64,000 nucleotides of DNA from Smittia aterrima (GCA_033063855.1 CP093829.1:2924243-2988242); one strand, 5' to 3'; shown: positions 1 to 13,295, numbered from the stretch's first letter. The notes: a model not told the origin generated them from the sequence alone. Translations and numbers: made by a program.

Positions 1-310
1 AAGTTTCTTTTTCAATGTTTTGATTCCAGTTTCGAATTCGTTTTTATGTCAGCAGCGTTCAAAGTTACAAAGAGAATGCTTCAAAGAACTTCGGAAAATC
101 ATAAATTCTCAATTCAAAACTTTTCCATTTTCTCTTCATTTACAAAGACAAACCGGCCTAAACTTGCTAAAAACATGAAGCTAAAGTGATGCTTAGTTAT
201 TTAAATCTATTTGTTATCAAGTGTCTAAGTTCTCGTACTCAAATTCATGAAAAAAATAATTTCATAAAAAATTCTTCTCGATTCTGTAAAAACTTAAAAT
301 AATCGGTTCA
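1..310. other. 5' flank / probable 5' UTR of the FRS2-like gene
   Basis: AT-rich DNA directly upstream of the FRS2-like start codon at 311. No open frame, TATA box or clear splice acceptor can be argued for here. It probably holds the 5' untranslated region, and any promoter lies here or left of the window. Confidence 0.4.
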
Positions 311-2099
311 ATGGGATGTATTACAAGTAAAACCGTCATCACCGAGAACCCTAATCGTTTCGATGTAATTTTCGCGGACACAGAGCAGACGATATATTAC
401 AATGCGCAGTTAGAGATAAATGGTTTGTTTGCTATTTAAAATGTTTGATTGCCCAATTCATCAAGACTGTTTTTTGTTTCTAGGAAGCGACATTGTGTTG
501 TATCGCAAGAACAAAGCTCCGCTTTCCTGGCCTCTTGGATCACTCCGACGATATGGATTTGATGCTAACTTTTTTACATTTGAATCAGGAAGAAGATGTG
601 AGACTGGAGAAGGAATTTTCAGCTTCAAATGTAAAAGAGCTGATGTTCTCTTCAATACGCTTCAATCCTATATCAACGGTCGAGCCTATAATACTGAAGA
701 TGTTGTCCATCATGACTTCGCTATGAACCCTAACGCCTCGAATAGAAGCATCGCTCAATTGAACAGTTTAAATCTGAATGGAGGAACTCTTCATACCAGC
801 ACACAAGGTAGCTCTTATATAGTGAACGCTCGACCGAATAGCTCTCTGAGTCCTGCTGGCACAAACTCGATACAGAGTCGAAGCACAGACACTTTAGCTG
901 CCGACTATCTAGAACCAAATCCAACTCGCATTGTCACATCACACATTGCGAGACTATCAACAAATATGCGACTGAGTTCATTTGGATCAGGCGGACCGCT
1001 GTCGCCAGCATCGCCAGGCTCACCAAATAGCTACACAAATATATTGGAGATAACAAATCTTAATCAAGCACCACAACAAGTAACGCATGGCAACATTTAT
1101 CAAGAATACCCTTCGTCGTCAATACATTTGCAGAAGCCAACAAAGCTATCGCTCGATTTTGCACCTGCAGAGCTTGCCCCAGTAGCAAATCAATTAAAAT
1201 CAGCGAAAAACGATCCGAGTCTCAATGTCTACATGAATGCAGTCGTCGGAAATCCTAAAATTGATGAACTAGATGAAAAGCCAGCGCCACGAGCAACATT
1301 AGCTCAAATGGAAAGCCTTGAGCTTGACCCAGAAGTGTCATCACCCGACGCAACTAAAACAGCGGCAGCTCTCTACATGAACGTAGCCATTGGTGATGAA
1401 AAGGAAAGTGGAACTCCAACATCATGTGTTGATGCTTTAAAAAATAATCTTCAACCTCCAATTGTGACGACACCGCCTGTTCTCACAAACAATTTAAATT
1501 CAAAGATGAATGAAATTCATAAAGATTACACCAAGAACGTCGGTAACGGCGAAATATTTGCATTCAATAGAACAATGTCATTCTCTCAAGACGCGACACG
1601 CTGCTACGAGAATTTGGATATTGGATTAAGTGAAATGAAGCCTTTGATGCTACGAAATCGATATTCAAGACCCGAAATATTTTCCAAAGTAGATTTACCT
1701 CTAATCGACCGTACAGATAAATCAGAACCCTGTACGCCCACACAACGTAAAGTCAACTACATAGTATTAGATCTCGACCAGCCACAGCAAACAACAATAA
1801 ATAACAATAACAATAATTTGATTATCAACAACAATTTAAACATCAATGGAAGTGATATCTGCAGTGAGAATGTAATCCAGAGCCAAATGGTGACGTCGAT
1901 ATCATTGCAAAATGGTTTGTTGCCCCCGGAGAGTCCCAAGAAACTCGGATACGCTACTATTGACTTCAATCGGTCGACTGCTTTGAGCAACATTACAAAC
2001 AATCAGATTCATGATTTTGATCAAAGCTGCAGAAAGACACGACACGACTCCAATGTTACTCCAGTTTTAATGAAGCACAGCAGCTCAATCAGCGACTAA
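311..2099 (+). CDS. FRS2: FRS2/FRS3-like fibroblast growth factor receptor substrate (PTB docking adaptor)
   Basis: Two exons, 311-422 and 484-2099, flank a 61-nt intron (donor GTTTGT, acceptor TTTCTAG) and give 575 aa. The start is set by MGCITSK, a Gly2/Cys3 N-terminus suited to myristoylation and palmitoylation, so the protein should sit at the inner plasma membrane. Residues about 12-104 form an IRS-type PTB domain; LRRYG, FESGRRC, G-IF-FKC and the LF--LQ helix all match the FRS2 family, which binds FGF/neurotrophin receptors. The rest is disordered and Ser/Asn-rich, with docking tyrosines. YMN at Y287 and Y335 and YEN at Y412 are Grb2-type YxN sites. VNYIVL at Y463 and LGYATI at Y527 are SHP2/ITIM-like. 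The tail after Y527, including SCRKTRHDS, resembles the vertebrate FRS2 C-terminus, which argues against DOK or IRS. Its 3' end faces the membrane-protein gene at 3001. Confidence 0.9.
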
Positions 2100-3000
2100 A
2101 AATGTGAGTAACCTCGATTATTGATCAACAGACAGAAAAAGTCAAATAAGAATGATATTAGAGTAAAAATATATTTATGTATGTAAGTATATCGATAACC
2201 AAAGATGCCAGTAGCGAAAAATTTCTCCTCCTTTCCAAAAAGCACTCCAAACCTTTTTCCCAGTGAAAATAAAAGTCAGACATCGAAAAAGGATTTTTTC
2301 CCGCGAAATCCATTTGAAGCTTTTGATATGAACAATTTTTATTTTCAAAACGAATAAAAAAAAGGAAATGAATTGTGATTTGTTAAATGTGTGAAAACTA
2401 GAGTCAATCGATGTTGAAGAAATGATGCCAAAGTGAAAGAGCTTTATCCCTCAGAGCGGATTTAGCAATGGACGATCCAAAGAGTTTATTGAGTTGTAGA
2501 GTGTTGAGAAGAGAAAGCTTTTATTTTATTTGATTGATGATAAATAACAAAAATAGCTTTATAAAGGTTTCTCAAGAGGTTGGGGAGATGGAAAGTTGAA
2601 GAAGCCGCCACTTTACAAGAAACATTGTTGCCACAAATCGGATGCTTTTGTTGTCCAAGTCTCAAGTTTAAAATCGTTTTGAACTTGAGATTGGATTAAC
2701 CAACAGTAACCAAATATGTTTAAAGTTGTAATCAAAGGAATTTATTGAATGAAAACTAGCAAATCTAAGTAGTTTTGAATAGATTTAAAAGAAATATTGT
2801 AAAATGTCAAATTATCCTAAAACTGCAAAGCGATTTGACGACGAAGAGCATTGCGGAGATACTTCAATGCGGCTTTAAGTCAGACAAGCTATAATTGTTA
2901 CCATTTAAGAGACAATTTCGCTTAAAGGTTTTATAAAATAAAATATTTTATTTTAAGAGAGCAAATAAAATACAATTCAAGAAAGAAAAAACTTCCGTCA
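2100..3000. other. Convergent intergenic region with the 3' UTRs of two genes
   Basis: This 0.9-kb stretch lies between the FRS2-like stop (2099) and the stop of the minus-strand membrane-protein gene (3001). It is AT-rich and non-coding. AATAAA hexamers on + occur at 2268-2273, 2353-2358 and 2937-2942. On -, one is centred in the palindrome at 2934-2955. No further gene is seen. Confidence 0.6.
2934..2955. terminator. 22-bp perfect palindrome carrying poly(A) hexamers on both strands
   Basis: The bases 2934-2955 read identically on both strands, with the centre between 2944 and 2945. On + the left arm contains AATAAA at 2937-2942. On - the same hexamer is read from 2952 to 2947, about 50 nt past the stop codon of the membrane-protein gene. 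This is what a shared 3'-end region of two convergent genes would look like. That it works as a poly(A) signal is inferred. Confidence 0.5.
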
Positions 3001-3849
3001 TCATCTTCCATGCGTTCGAATTTGAACCCTTTCATTGTGGCAAATCACTTCCCACATCGAAATTATCGACACGATTCCAATGACAAAAAACACTAAAAGA
3101 GGAAATATAAGCTTGGAAGCTCCGATATAAAGAAAAGTCGTTGCGAGTTCTGCAGTTCCTATTACAACATCATCATTTAGGTCGAAGAATCTCAAAAGTT
3201 TCCGAGAAGGATTTCTGACTCCAATTAAGTCCACAACATAATTGACGTTCGACCAATGAATTTTGAAAAAGTCAGTACTGTAGGCATGAGTAGCGACGAG
3301 ATCCAGTGAAAGGCCAAGGAAATTCATAATAATCCAGGGAAAGCAAAGCGCATAGTAATTGAAGTACCGACTGCCTTTCTTCCTTTTTAACCCATCTGCA
3401 ATTTAGTTCACTTAAAAAAATTCACGAAAACATTTTTTACTCACAGATTGCAACGAGTGCACTTGTCATCATGGCAAAGTTTATCGCTATGTACAGATTC
3501 ATGAAAATAAAAGTTCTCCTTGACGCTTTAGTCTCTTCAACAACGTCAAGTTCTCTTTCAGTCTTATCCAGATCTCTGAAGTTTGAGATGTTCAGATATT
3601 TCCAATCAAATTTTGCATTACAACGCGACGAACGAAAATAAATGAATTTCATGAGATCCAATGCTGCAGTGCCCGTGTCACCTTGGAAAACACAGTAATA
3701 CCAACAGATCGCGCAAATCGACACAATGAAGTGAATAAGACTGAAAAACTGAATAATTTCGTATAATTTTAGAAACAAACATTTTTAATTCACAAGTTTA
3801 CCAAAGAAATTCCGAGCGATCCGAAGCTAAAAATTTTTGCAGTCGCCAT
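3001..3849 (-). CDS. Four-pass integral membrane protein, family not recognised
   Basis: Three exons on the minus strand (3849-3802, 3748-3445, 3395-3001) join in frame into 248 aa. The introns are only 53 and 49 nt, with GTAAAC/TTCAG and GTGAGT/TGCAG borders. Four hydrophobic helices are visible: near residues 7-37 (FFSLIHFIVSICAICWYY), about 97-120 (MNLYIAINFAMMTSALVAI), about 128-150 (ALCFPWIIMNFLGLSLDLV) and about 212-237 (LIFPLLVFFVIGIVSIISM). The first extracellular or luminal loop is long and rich in Lys/Asp/Glu; the C-terminus is short and basic. The layout recalls the small four-pass proteins of insect epithelia such as the Pasiflora group, but I see no diagnostic motif and do not claim that identity. 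Splice agreement makes the gene model firm even though its function is unknown. Confidence 0.75.
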
Positions 3850-5949
3850 GCTCCACTTTCGACGGTTTGAATTGAAATGCTCGCGGTAGCCAACGAATCT
3901 ACGAAATCGTTAATTGATGAATAAATGTTATCATTTCCGATAAACTCAGTTATCATTCAGCTACGCAACCGATTATCCTTTCGACAGAATCGTCACCACA
4001 TTGACCGATTATTTTAATTACATTGATATCATTGATTCGAACGATGTTACAGAAAACTTTTTGTCCTCCGACATTTCTAATTAAGTAAATTCGATAATTG
4101 TCTTCGTGATAATCCTCTGCATGGTCTAATTAGCACAGAACAAACATCGAACATAACACAAATAGAAAATGTTTTCGGTGCATTCAATCAAAGCGAAATT
4201 TACACAATCATTAAAATTCTCGAAGCTCCAACGTGTTATCATACATGATGACGACGAGCGAGAGCTAAATTCATGAACGTGTGATTGCGAAAATCTTCGT
4301 AAACACGATTTAATTTAATTTAATTTTCAATTTTACAATTCTGTCACCCTCGTCGAATGACTTTTTGCTTTCCGCTCTCGGCTCTTGAATTGGTTGCATG
4401 AACACAACGTTTATTGCCGTCGTTCGAGACAAGCTTGAGGGACGAGTAAAGAGGTTGATAAAGTTTTTGCTCATGTAGGTTTTCATTAGCTTCAACGATT
4501 GAATCGCATTGAAATTAGAGAAGCAACGAAAGAGAAGCAAGTTTCAGCACAGCAAGCGACAATAAAATGAAAGATTTGTGATTACCGTGCTTACATTTGA
4601 CGACGAGTTATGACGAAACAAGTACAAATTAAAGATGACATGAACATTGAAGTGTTGAACTCAAGTTAACCAACGTTGGCAGACACGAAACGTTTCAGTG
4701 GCTTTGAGATAATGAAATGACAAATTATTCATAAAGTTTTCCCTTTCTGTTATCATCTGTCGGCACGAGTGAGTGAAAATGATACAAAAAGATATTACAA
4801 ATGCACAAAGAATGTTGTTTAGCTTTCGTTGAAAGTAACTCGACGTTGACGCCTTTAATAGAATTGTTTGACGACGACGACGAGTTTTAGAGCTCTTCAT
4901 CTACACTCAGTGCCACCTGAATGCTTTCACAATCTCATTCTCTTACTTTTAATTGAAAAACTCAACGATAATGATTCGATTTCTATTCCAATCTTTCAAT
5001 TTTCTATTCTGAACAAAGAGATAGAGAGAGAGAGAGAGTTACAAATGAATTTTCAATCGCCAGCTAACAGAAAGGAATCCGAATTGATTTTATGATTTAT
5101 TCAAATTGAAGTTCTTCCAATTACGAATGTGTATTCTCGATGGGAGGAAAGCTCTCAATTTAAAGCCCGAATGACGACGATTCTAATCACATTAAATGAG
5201 AGTTAGACGAGAAGCTCTCATGACCGGGGTCATCATGTCAACAACATCAAATTTGTGGAATCGCATAAAAGCCGAATCAACGACATTCGGATCGTTTTCC
5301 GCTCTCACTCATCGACGAACATTTTTATGATTCAATTTATGTGCCGTCGTTTCATCCTTTGCGAGGGAAGAAAAAAATAATTTTTTATCAGCATCAGATT
5401 TAAAGCCCAAGCCCAAATGTGATAAGATTCAGTTGAAGCAGGAAGTTGTCTTGCGCAATGCGTAGCGTAAAAATTTATTTCTCCTTCTTTTCGCCGGTAC
5501 ATTTGATAAAATTTTATGTTAAAGGAGAAAATTTTGTGTGGAAATTCAAATCAGCGGAAATAAAACGAAAAGAAAATTTTGTGGTAAAGGAAATTAAATT
5601 TTCTTTTTATCAACTTTTATTGAAATTCCCAGAAACAAAATTGCAATCGGCGAAAAGTGGAAAGAAAAACTAAGACAGTTTCTACAAAAAACTTTCCGCT
5701 TGTCAAGATTATTCTAAAGTGGATTCGTAAAGTGCAAAGAATGAATTTGCAATGATAACGATGTCTGCGGAAACTTCTGTTGTCAACGAACTAAAAATCA
5801 TTCTGTGCTTTTTTTGCTTCACTCAAGTCAATGAGATCCGTCTCGATTGCATTTTACGATGTTGATACAGTCAAAGAATCAAGTGGTTCCAAACCAAGAA
5901 TTACTCTATACAAAGACACGACACGCGATAAGGTAGAGTCACAAAAACA

Positions 5950-5999
5950 GTACGAGACTTATAACATCTTTTTGGTTCGAGACTAATAACACTTTGTCG
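5950..5999. repeat. Imperfect tandem duplication, 2 x 25 bp
   Basis: The 25 bases at 5950-5974 are followed directly by a diverged copy at 5975-5999. Both begin GTWCGAGACT and share AATAAC/ATAAC and CTTT blocks. There is no coding potential. It is probably an old local slippage duplication. Confidence 0.5.
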
Positions 6000-7499
6000 C
6001 ATGACTGATGTAACTCTTGACCAAACACAGCAAGGCCAACGCCAGCGTTACAAAAACCCATTCTGGAATAAATGTAGTCCTCAGTCAGGCTAATATAGAC
6101 ACTTATTAAAGTAATAAAGCCATGTCAAACCTCCTCCCTCCTTCCATTTCTCTAAACTCCAGCTCATAGGAAAGTCTGCATGCGAAATTAAACAATTGCT
6201 TCCCATCGCAGTTGATCTGTTTTTATAATCCTTTTCCCACATAATAACTGAGGATTATGCTGAGATAATTTTTATGCTGAACCGAAGGTAATCGCTCTCA
6301 AAGTGTTTTGCCTCATTTCAGCATTTTGAAATTAATCCTTTGTAAAAATATCTGTGCGATCAATGTTTTGTTATTGTTTTCAATGTTTTACTTTTCATAT
6401 TGCGCAATGTTGTTTCGCTCTCTGGAAATTTATTTTCGAAAATGTTTAATTCCAGTTTTTGTTATTTTCAAAATGTTGTCAATTGAAATATTTTTAAAAA
6501 CTTTTAATTTTAAATATTTCTGAATCATAAAAATTAAAATATTTCGAGAATTTCAAATTAAAATCAAAAGAAAATTCTTTGGAAAATCTTCCAGCAGCTG
6601 ATGAGAGAGTAAAACATTGAAATCGCAAAGAGAATTTCGAAAACCTCAAGAAAAACTTGCTGCAAACTCTGTGTCTAACTCAGTCTCTCGGAATCATTTG
6701 AACAGTCAATATCAAAGTTTTCATGGCTCTACATCGCAAACGCAAAGCCTAAGGATTTTTTCAGTTTTGCTTTCCACCTGCAATAGGATTAAGGAAAAGA
6801 AGTTTAGTGGATTATCGAAGCTTCCGTTTGGAGCTGATGAAAGTTCAATAAAGAATAATTTCTCCAGCGATACGCAGCAAAAAAGGCGTAGAACTTTTTC
6901 AATTCGAGAGATCGTGTTTCGTGGTATGTGTTTGTGTCAAAAAAGAGACTTTTCTGTGCAGAAATTTAAATTTTTTAATACAATCTCGCTTGGGAGATGA
7001 AAATAATCTTAAAGTGGTTTCGGGTCTTTAAAGAGCCTCGAGAGCTAAAATTATACTACAACGTCATTCATTGCAGCCCACACGAGCCACAAATTGAAGC
7101 ATAAAGTCGGTCTCACAAGCAATCTACTGATAACTTTTGTTAATTCTCAACACATGTGTGTGGTGACTTGAGACTGGAAAATAAAGGGAATTTTCATCTC
7201 CACAACGAGAAATATCACTTTCAACCTTCGGGTCTCTTCTGTGCGAAGAAGATTTAATTTTTTTTGGGTAGATAGATAATTTAGTGATGTTTGCTTAAGG
7301 TCCGGTCGACCAGCAGAAGATGAGAAAAGTAACAAGAAACGAATGGAATGTCGGGGGTGTTGCTGTCGCGTAAGAAGAGTGTTAAAGCGGGAAGCAAGTG
7401 TTAAGAATTCTCAATGCGAAAGGGATGTCAGAGACTCGTTATCCGTTGAGTCAAGAGAAGAAGTGTTACGAATGAAAAAAAAGCATAAAATATAAATAA

Positions 7500-7724
7500 T
7501 TTATTTATCAGTGATTTCGCTTTTCTGCGCTCGAGATTCAAGAAACGGAAGGAGCCGAGAGAAAAGTTTTTTTATTTAAAAAAACATTTTCTTTTTCTTT
7601 TCTTGGTCGAAGGATTGCGAAGAAAAACTCGACCCGTGTAAGGCGCAAAGAAATTTTCTTGTCAAGTTGATTGGAGAGTGAGAGACAACCGGCCTATAAG
7701 AAAGAAAAAGAAATCTTAGAAGAT
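7500..7724 (+). other. Candidate noncoding first exon of the large + gene
   Basis: Position 7724 is followed by a consensus donor (AGAT|GTGAGT). The next matching feature downstream is the acceptor at 13295, preceded by a long pyrimidine tract and leading into the exon that holds the start codon at 13364. A 5' UTR exon ending at 7724 and a 5.6-kb first intron are plausible. The left edge given is arbitrary and no transcript evidence exists here. Confidence 0.25.
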
Positions 7725-10700
7725 GTGAGTAGTTTTTGCATAATTTATTGCTTTTGGGTCAAATTTTAAATATTTCGTTTGCTTTCCTTGTCGGGAGAGC
7801 AAAAAAATAAAATCATTTGGGTCTTCGGGACATTTTTTTGTTCACTGATTTGTGCCAATTATCAAAATGCGGCAGCCTAAAGACATAATTAGCTCTGCCA
7901 CCGGTATCAAGTGTCACATGTTGAGCCCGGAAGAAAAAAAAGTCTAACACGCTTTAGTGTTGAGAAACACGCAAAATTCGCTACTCGCCTCGCTCGTCGA
8001 CATTACATTTGATTACGACGATTTACATTCTCAATTTTCACGCAATATTTGGCAGTGCTTAGCCGCCTATGCTCCTCGGTGAGAGCTTCGTTAATTGCCG
8101 CCATTCAGAAAAATTGTGTTGATTTTCTCCAGCTCCGACTCCGCGCACTCGTTGACGGGAAAGCAAAGCAGTTTATAATGTTTGACCACATGACAGCTTT
8201 CACATGCCACACCAGCTTACTTCTCTAGTTGGAATCGCTTTTAGAAATCTTTTTTTTTATCAAAGTTAAATAAAGAAAGAAAATAAAACTGTTTCATTCG
8301 GCTCATTGTCAACAAACCAGCAAAAGCAAAGCAATGCCAGGCCTTGAATCGTTTTGAGACCAAACAAAATCCTCTCATGTAGGTCACTTTGACGATACAG
8401 AACACCAAAGCGATGATATTAATGCGGGCTGTCATTAAATGAGGAGAAGTAATGAAATGAGAAGAGGGAAGATGACGACGAAAGGCTAAAGTAAATTAGA
8501 GTAATAAGATAGCGAAGCTCACGATGTCTTCAGAGATTGGAGAGAAAATTTGCCGAAAAAAAAGTAAAGAACGCAAAGGAAAATAATCCGGAAAGGGAAA
8601 TGAAAAATTGCTGAGAGCATTCGACACCATCAGGCTACGTTGTTGTCATGGAATTTTTCGTGGAGGCTTCTTCGTTTCGCCTCCGTCGAGATATTAAATC
8701 ATCCAATTGTTTCAATCTCCATTCATTTACTTTGATTTAGCGAGAGCTTCGAGAGAGATTTGTGACTGTTTGTTTATCACATTTAATTCATCAAAGCGAA
8801 CAGACTTCTTCTTTCCTCGGTTTCTTCTGTTCATTAAATCGCTTCCTTCATGCTTCGATGACATCTGAGATCAAGTTTTACGTTGACAATGCGCCGTTTT
8901 TATCTCCGCTCATCTGAAACTGTGCTCACAGTCGTGAATCAGTCGAACATGATTTTCCTCAAAACTCGGAGATAAATCTTTTCTTCGATGCGATGCCGGG
9001 GCCATAAAAACTTTAATATCTCGCTTGACTTTATTAGTTTCAATTAGTTTAAACATCAAACATCGTTGTCACAAGTCATCGCCGATCGATATTAAACTTC
9101 AACGACGGTCATTAAGATTGAACGAAAAAAATATTTAATCGAAGTGATTTACGAAAATTCGACGTGAGAGAGCAAAAACACATTTCACGAATTCGACGTC
9201 GTCTGGGGGGTTAGTGTTGAAACAACAAACAGCGAAAGAGCACGAACCTGCTTTATGCAATTCTCTTAATGAGCTTTTACCCAACCTCGAACCCCCTCCG
9301 AACTCTCTTCCTCATAGTCTGAACACAGAAACAACAAACAAAAACGAAAAAAAAAGAAATATTTTTATGCTCGTGATGATACGAAATGATTTCCTCGCCT
9401 CAACAATAACAACAACAATAATAATAATGTCTTGATATAAGCAAATGTGCAATGTCATTGTGCCATAATTTTCCGAGCTGTCTGGGAACTGCCTCGTAAA
9501 GTGATGGAAGAAATCATTCTTCGCTGTTTGTTGAATGTTTCAATTCCAAACTAATAAGCGAACGTGCTGCTTATGCGTATCAAAAAAGAGAGAAAGAAAA
9601 CCTATTAAGAATAATTATGTCATATGTTTGAGGGAAAGGAAAGAAGGGATAGAGCAATTTCTTTGTTTACGCTTAAACGATTTTCTCGTTTCTCTATTTT
9701 CCTACGTGAATTAAACGAGATGAAGTTTCTTTCTTGCTTCAAAACGTCAAAGCGTTGTTACTCATATTGCACTCGTGAATTTTATAAAAGAAAATGAAAC
9801 ACAAAGCAAAGTATCAAGAGAAGGAAAATGATTCTCAAACTCGGTCTGGTGGAAATCCACACTGAAGCAGGTAATGATGGTTTCGAATTTAATTAAAACG
9901 TCGTCTAGATTTAGCGAAGCTATTCCTGTAATTAAAACTCTCAATTTCTCGTAACTCGACGTTGAGGGGATTAAAACGATACGAGAACTCAATGACTTGT
10001 AGAACAGGATGATGAGGATGATGAAGGAGATCCCGTAAAATAATAAACACGTTGTGAATTCCAATAACTGCCTCATGAAAGTCGTTCTCGTAAAAGAAAC
10101 CACATAAAATGTGTCGCATGCGACTTGTAGCCAATAAAACTTGAAGGTGTTTCATTTAGATTTGTTTATGACGGCTGCTTTGCTTTTCCTTCTTCCTCTT
10201 TCTCCTTGCACTGCTTCCTTCTTTACTTTGATAAGCGGACATTGAAGTTAGTTTACACAGGCGGAGAATAAACGAAAGTAAAATGTGACAAATTCAGTTT
10301 TCTTTTCGACAAGCTGTCGCGAGCCTCCCACGCGAGTGAAAGTTGGATGTCGATTCGAGATGAACTTGCTTTTGCTTCCATCAAAAAGACTTCCATCATT
10401 GAATTACAATTTTTTTTTGGTACTTTTACGACAAGAGAATGAACTTTATTTTTAGACAGCTTCTTTCTTCGATCATCATAAAACTCATTTAATAAGCTCT
10501 CAAACAAACAGCAAAGAAAAAGTTCGTCGTGCCAATCGGAAACTTGCGAGCGACTGCTGCTGTCGAAATGAACCTTTCAAAATATCTTCTCGAGCGATAG
10601 AAAAGTTTCGACAGACTCAAACTGAACTTTTCAATAGCGTTGAGCTATGTGCAATAAGTTTTAAGTAATGAAAAGTACAGAACAATAGTTGAAGACCCAT

Positions 10701-13295
10701 TCGAGAAACAATGGACGAAATGTGAATGGAAGAAAGTGCTTTAATGTTCGAGAAAGGAAATTTATTCACAACAAAACGAATCGTTTAACAATAAAACAGA
10801 GAAGAAGTTAAAGTCTTCTTCGCGGTTTCTTTATTCCCTTCGCTTCTCTTGTCAAAATTGTTCCATTTGACCTTTAAATCGCTTCTAATAATAACAATTC
10901 AGAATTTTCTCAGCTTATCTTCGGATTCAGATCTTTCAAACTGTTGATTGATTTAAGCGATAGCGGAATTTTCTCTCGCGAGTGGATTTCATTTCACTGA
11001 CATCGCAGTAGATCGGTTGAGCTGTTTGAGACTTGACATTTGGTTTGCGGCCGTGATGCGGCCATAAAACTTAATCTCCACTGTTTTCTCTCTCACAAGA
11101 TTCTTTCATTTCGAGTCTAATGTTAGCTAAGGCCGTGTAGAGTAATTTAAAATTTGTATTTTTGAACTCTGAACGGTATTTTCTCATTCATTGTTTGTTA
11201 GTGCTCTATGCGCGTTGTTGTTCACTTCCTTCTCGTGAATGTTTATTCTACGAATAGTAGCAGTCAAATAAAAACCATCGAGTTCGAGTTGATGTGCCCA
11301 AAAAGACGTCATGGCTAATTGCCTTGAATTTCAAACGAACAATTCATGTTCATTGTCGGCTCGTCTCTAACGAAAACGTGATGCGATTTTTTTTCCTACT
11401 TCGCTTTTTCGCTTCCATGAATGGAAATCTCGTCCGATAAATAAATTCTTCTCTCTCTCGAGCTGCGAAATTGATTTTGACTTCGTTAAATAAGAAATGG
11501 GCCAATCGACCATCAGCTTCGGAGCCTCGCTCCACAAAAAATCTCATTTAGATGCCATCAATATTCCGAACGAATGTAGATTAGGATTTCGACGCATAAA
11601 GATCAATCGCGTCGCCGCTAAAAATAATCCAATTTCTCGGGAGCGCTCTCCTTGCCATGTTTGACTCGCTCGAGGGAAGTAAATTTCGGCAGTGAATTTG
11701 TTATGTTAATTTTCTTATGTGGCGCTTGAAGTACCTAAGCGTGATCTTTTACGGTACATCGGACAGTCATAACGAGGTTTGTCTCTAAACGTATGGTGCC
11801 ATTGAAATCTAACTTTACGAGCTTTCTCACTTTCTTTAATCGTTGCGTTAACCGAATTGAATGAGAGAGATAATAAATTCAGAGCGTTCTGCGTGTGGGT
11901 CTAAGCGAATTACCCTACATTTATATTTTGTAACCTAATAATGACTTGAATTTGATTGAAGTTTAATCACATTTCTTCTCGATTACTCGGAATTCATTTG
12001 GATTAATGCGCCGCTGGATTTTCATTCGATTTAAATGAATTATTTTCATGGTTCTCGCAATGCGTATTAAAGCGAATTTGGGTTTGTTCGCGAGTCTCGT
12101 GAATATTTTAATGTGGGAGATACAAAGCAACCAAGAGTGATGGCTACATCACTTACGAAGCAAATAAGCTTTAAATTAGAATTTAGAAGAAACGAAAAAA
12201 TTATGAAAATTCGCATTTAACGTAATTAGATGATGATGAAATTTTAAATACGCCGCTGGAGAAATCAAATCAATGATTTCAGCTCTTAAAGCTGATGGAC
12301 TTGACGAGGAAAGATATTATAACGGAATTGAACTCTTGGAATGCTTCAAAACTCAAAGAAACAAAAAAAAAACATGAACTGACAACGCAATAAAAATAAC
12401 AAACGTCGAGTTCGAGCGAGCAAGCGACAACACCCATCGATGACTAACAGAAAACTCGCTTTGCAATCTCCGCGACAAAGTTATTTGTTGATTTTCGAAA
12501 AGCTCAACCAACGCTTTTTTGTTGGATGTTTGATAAACTTTAAGTCGTGTGCCCAGTTGTTCGTATTAATTGCTGCTTGTCATTCATTTAATCTCACATC
12601 CATTGTCGCTTCTGGTTTTCTAATTCATGCAAATTCACTCGTTCGCTTCTCACGATCATCACACAAATTCCATGCATGCGCTAAATAGCCGAAGTCTTTT
12701 TTTTGTTTAGCATGAGCTCGTTAATTTCGCGCAACTCATCGCGGTGATGTAAACCGAGACTGACACTAAAGAATTTTTCTGTTTACGATATTGCTTGCAT
12801 TTTTGTGCTGAAGCTCAATGACGCTTTGAGACTTGTTTGTAATGTTTGTCGTCGTTTGTCTATTTTTGGGATATTCCGTATCTCCATGGTGTTGGAGAAT
12901 GCGAAGGAGAGAAAAATAATTCCATCGCCACTGAACCTGCTGTGCTATGAAGTTGATCGAGCGCCGTTGCCAATTTTTCAATCACTCGTTAGCTTGAGTT
13001 CGCTTGAGGGAAAATGAGTTGAACAAAAAAAAATCTGCAAATTCATCTCGTTTCAACGACGTGCTACAAAACGTTTGAGGAATTAGTGGCCGTTTATATT
13101 AATTTCACAACTCTTTATGGAAATTTGTCTGGCAATTTCTAAGGTTCATGATCTGATCCGCACCGCCAGAAAGTTCTTGTGCAATTAAATATTAAAATGA
13201 TTTTCATCTGCTCGACAAGGAAAACTTTTTCTCCCGACACATAACTTAATTTTTTTTATCATCTCTCTCTCTCTTCGTCTACTGTCTCGTTATAG

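Larger units (their letters stand above)
3850..13295. other. 9.4-kb stretch without recognisable genes; 5' region of the large + gene
   Basis: No coding exon could be supported here. The DNA is AT-rich with scattered simple repeats ((AG)8 at 5023-5038, GAC runs near 4870, a 25-bp imperfect tandem duplication at 5950-5999) and chance ORFs, the longest 127 codons at 6617-7000. It probably contains the upstream region of the minus-strand membrane-protein gene and the promoter, noncoding first exon(s) and first intron of the large gene that starts coding at 13364. Confidence 0.4.

Noticed and set aside
6617..7000. 127-codon ORF on +
   Set aside because: Non-ATG start, no motif and no splice context; treated as chance.
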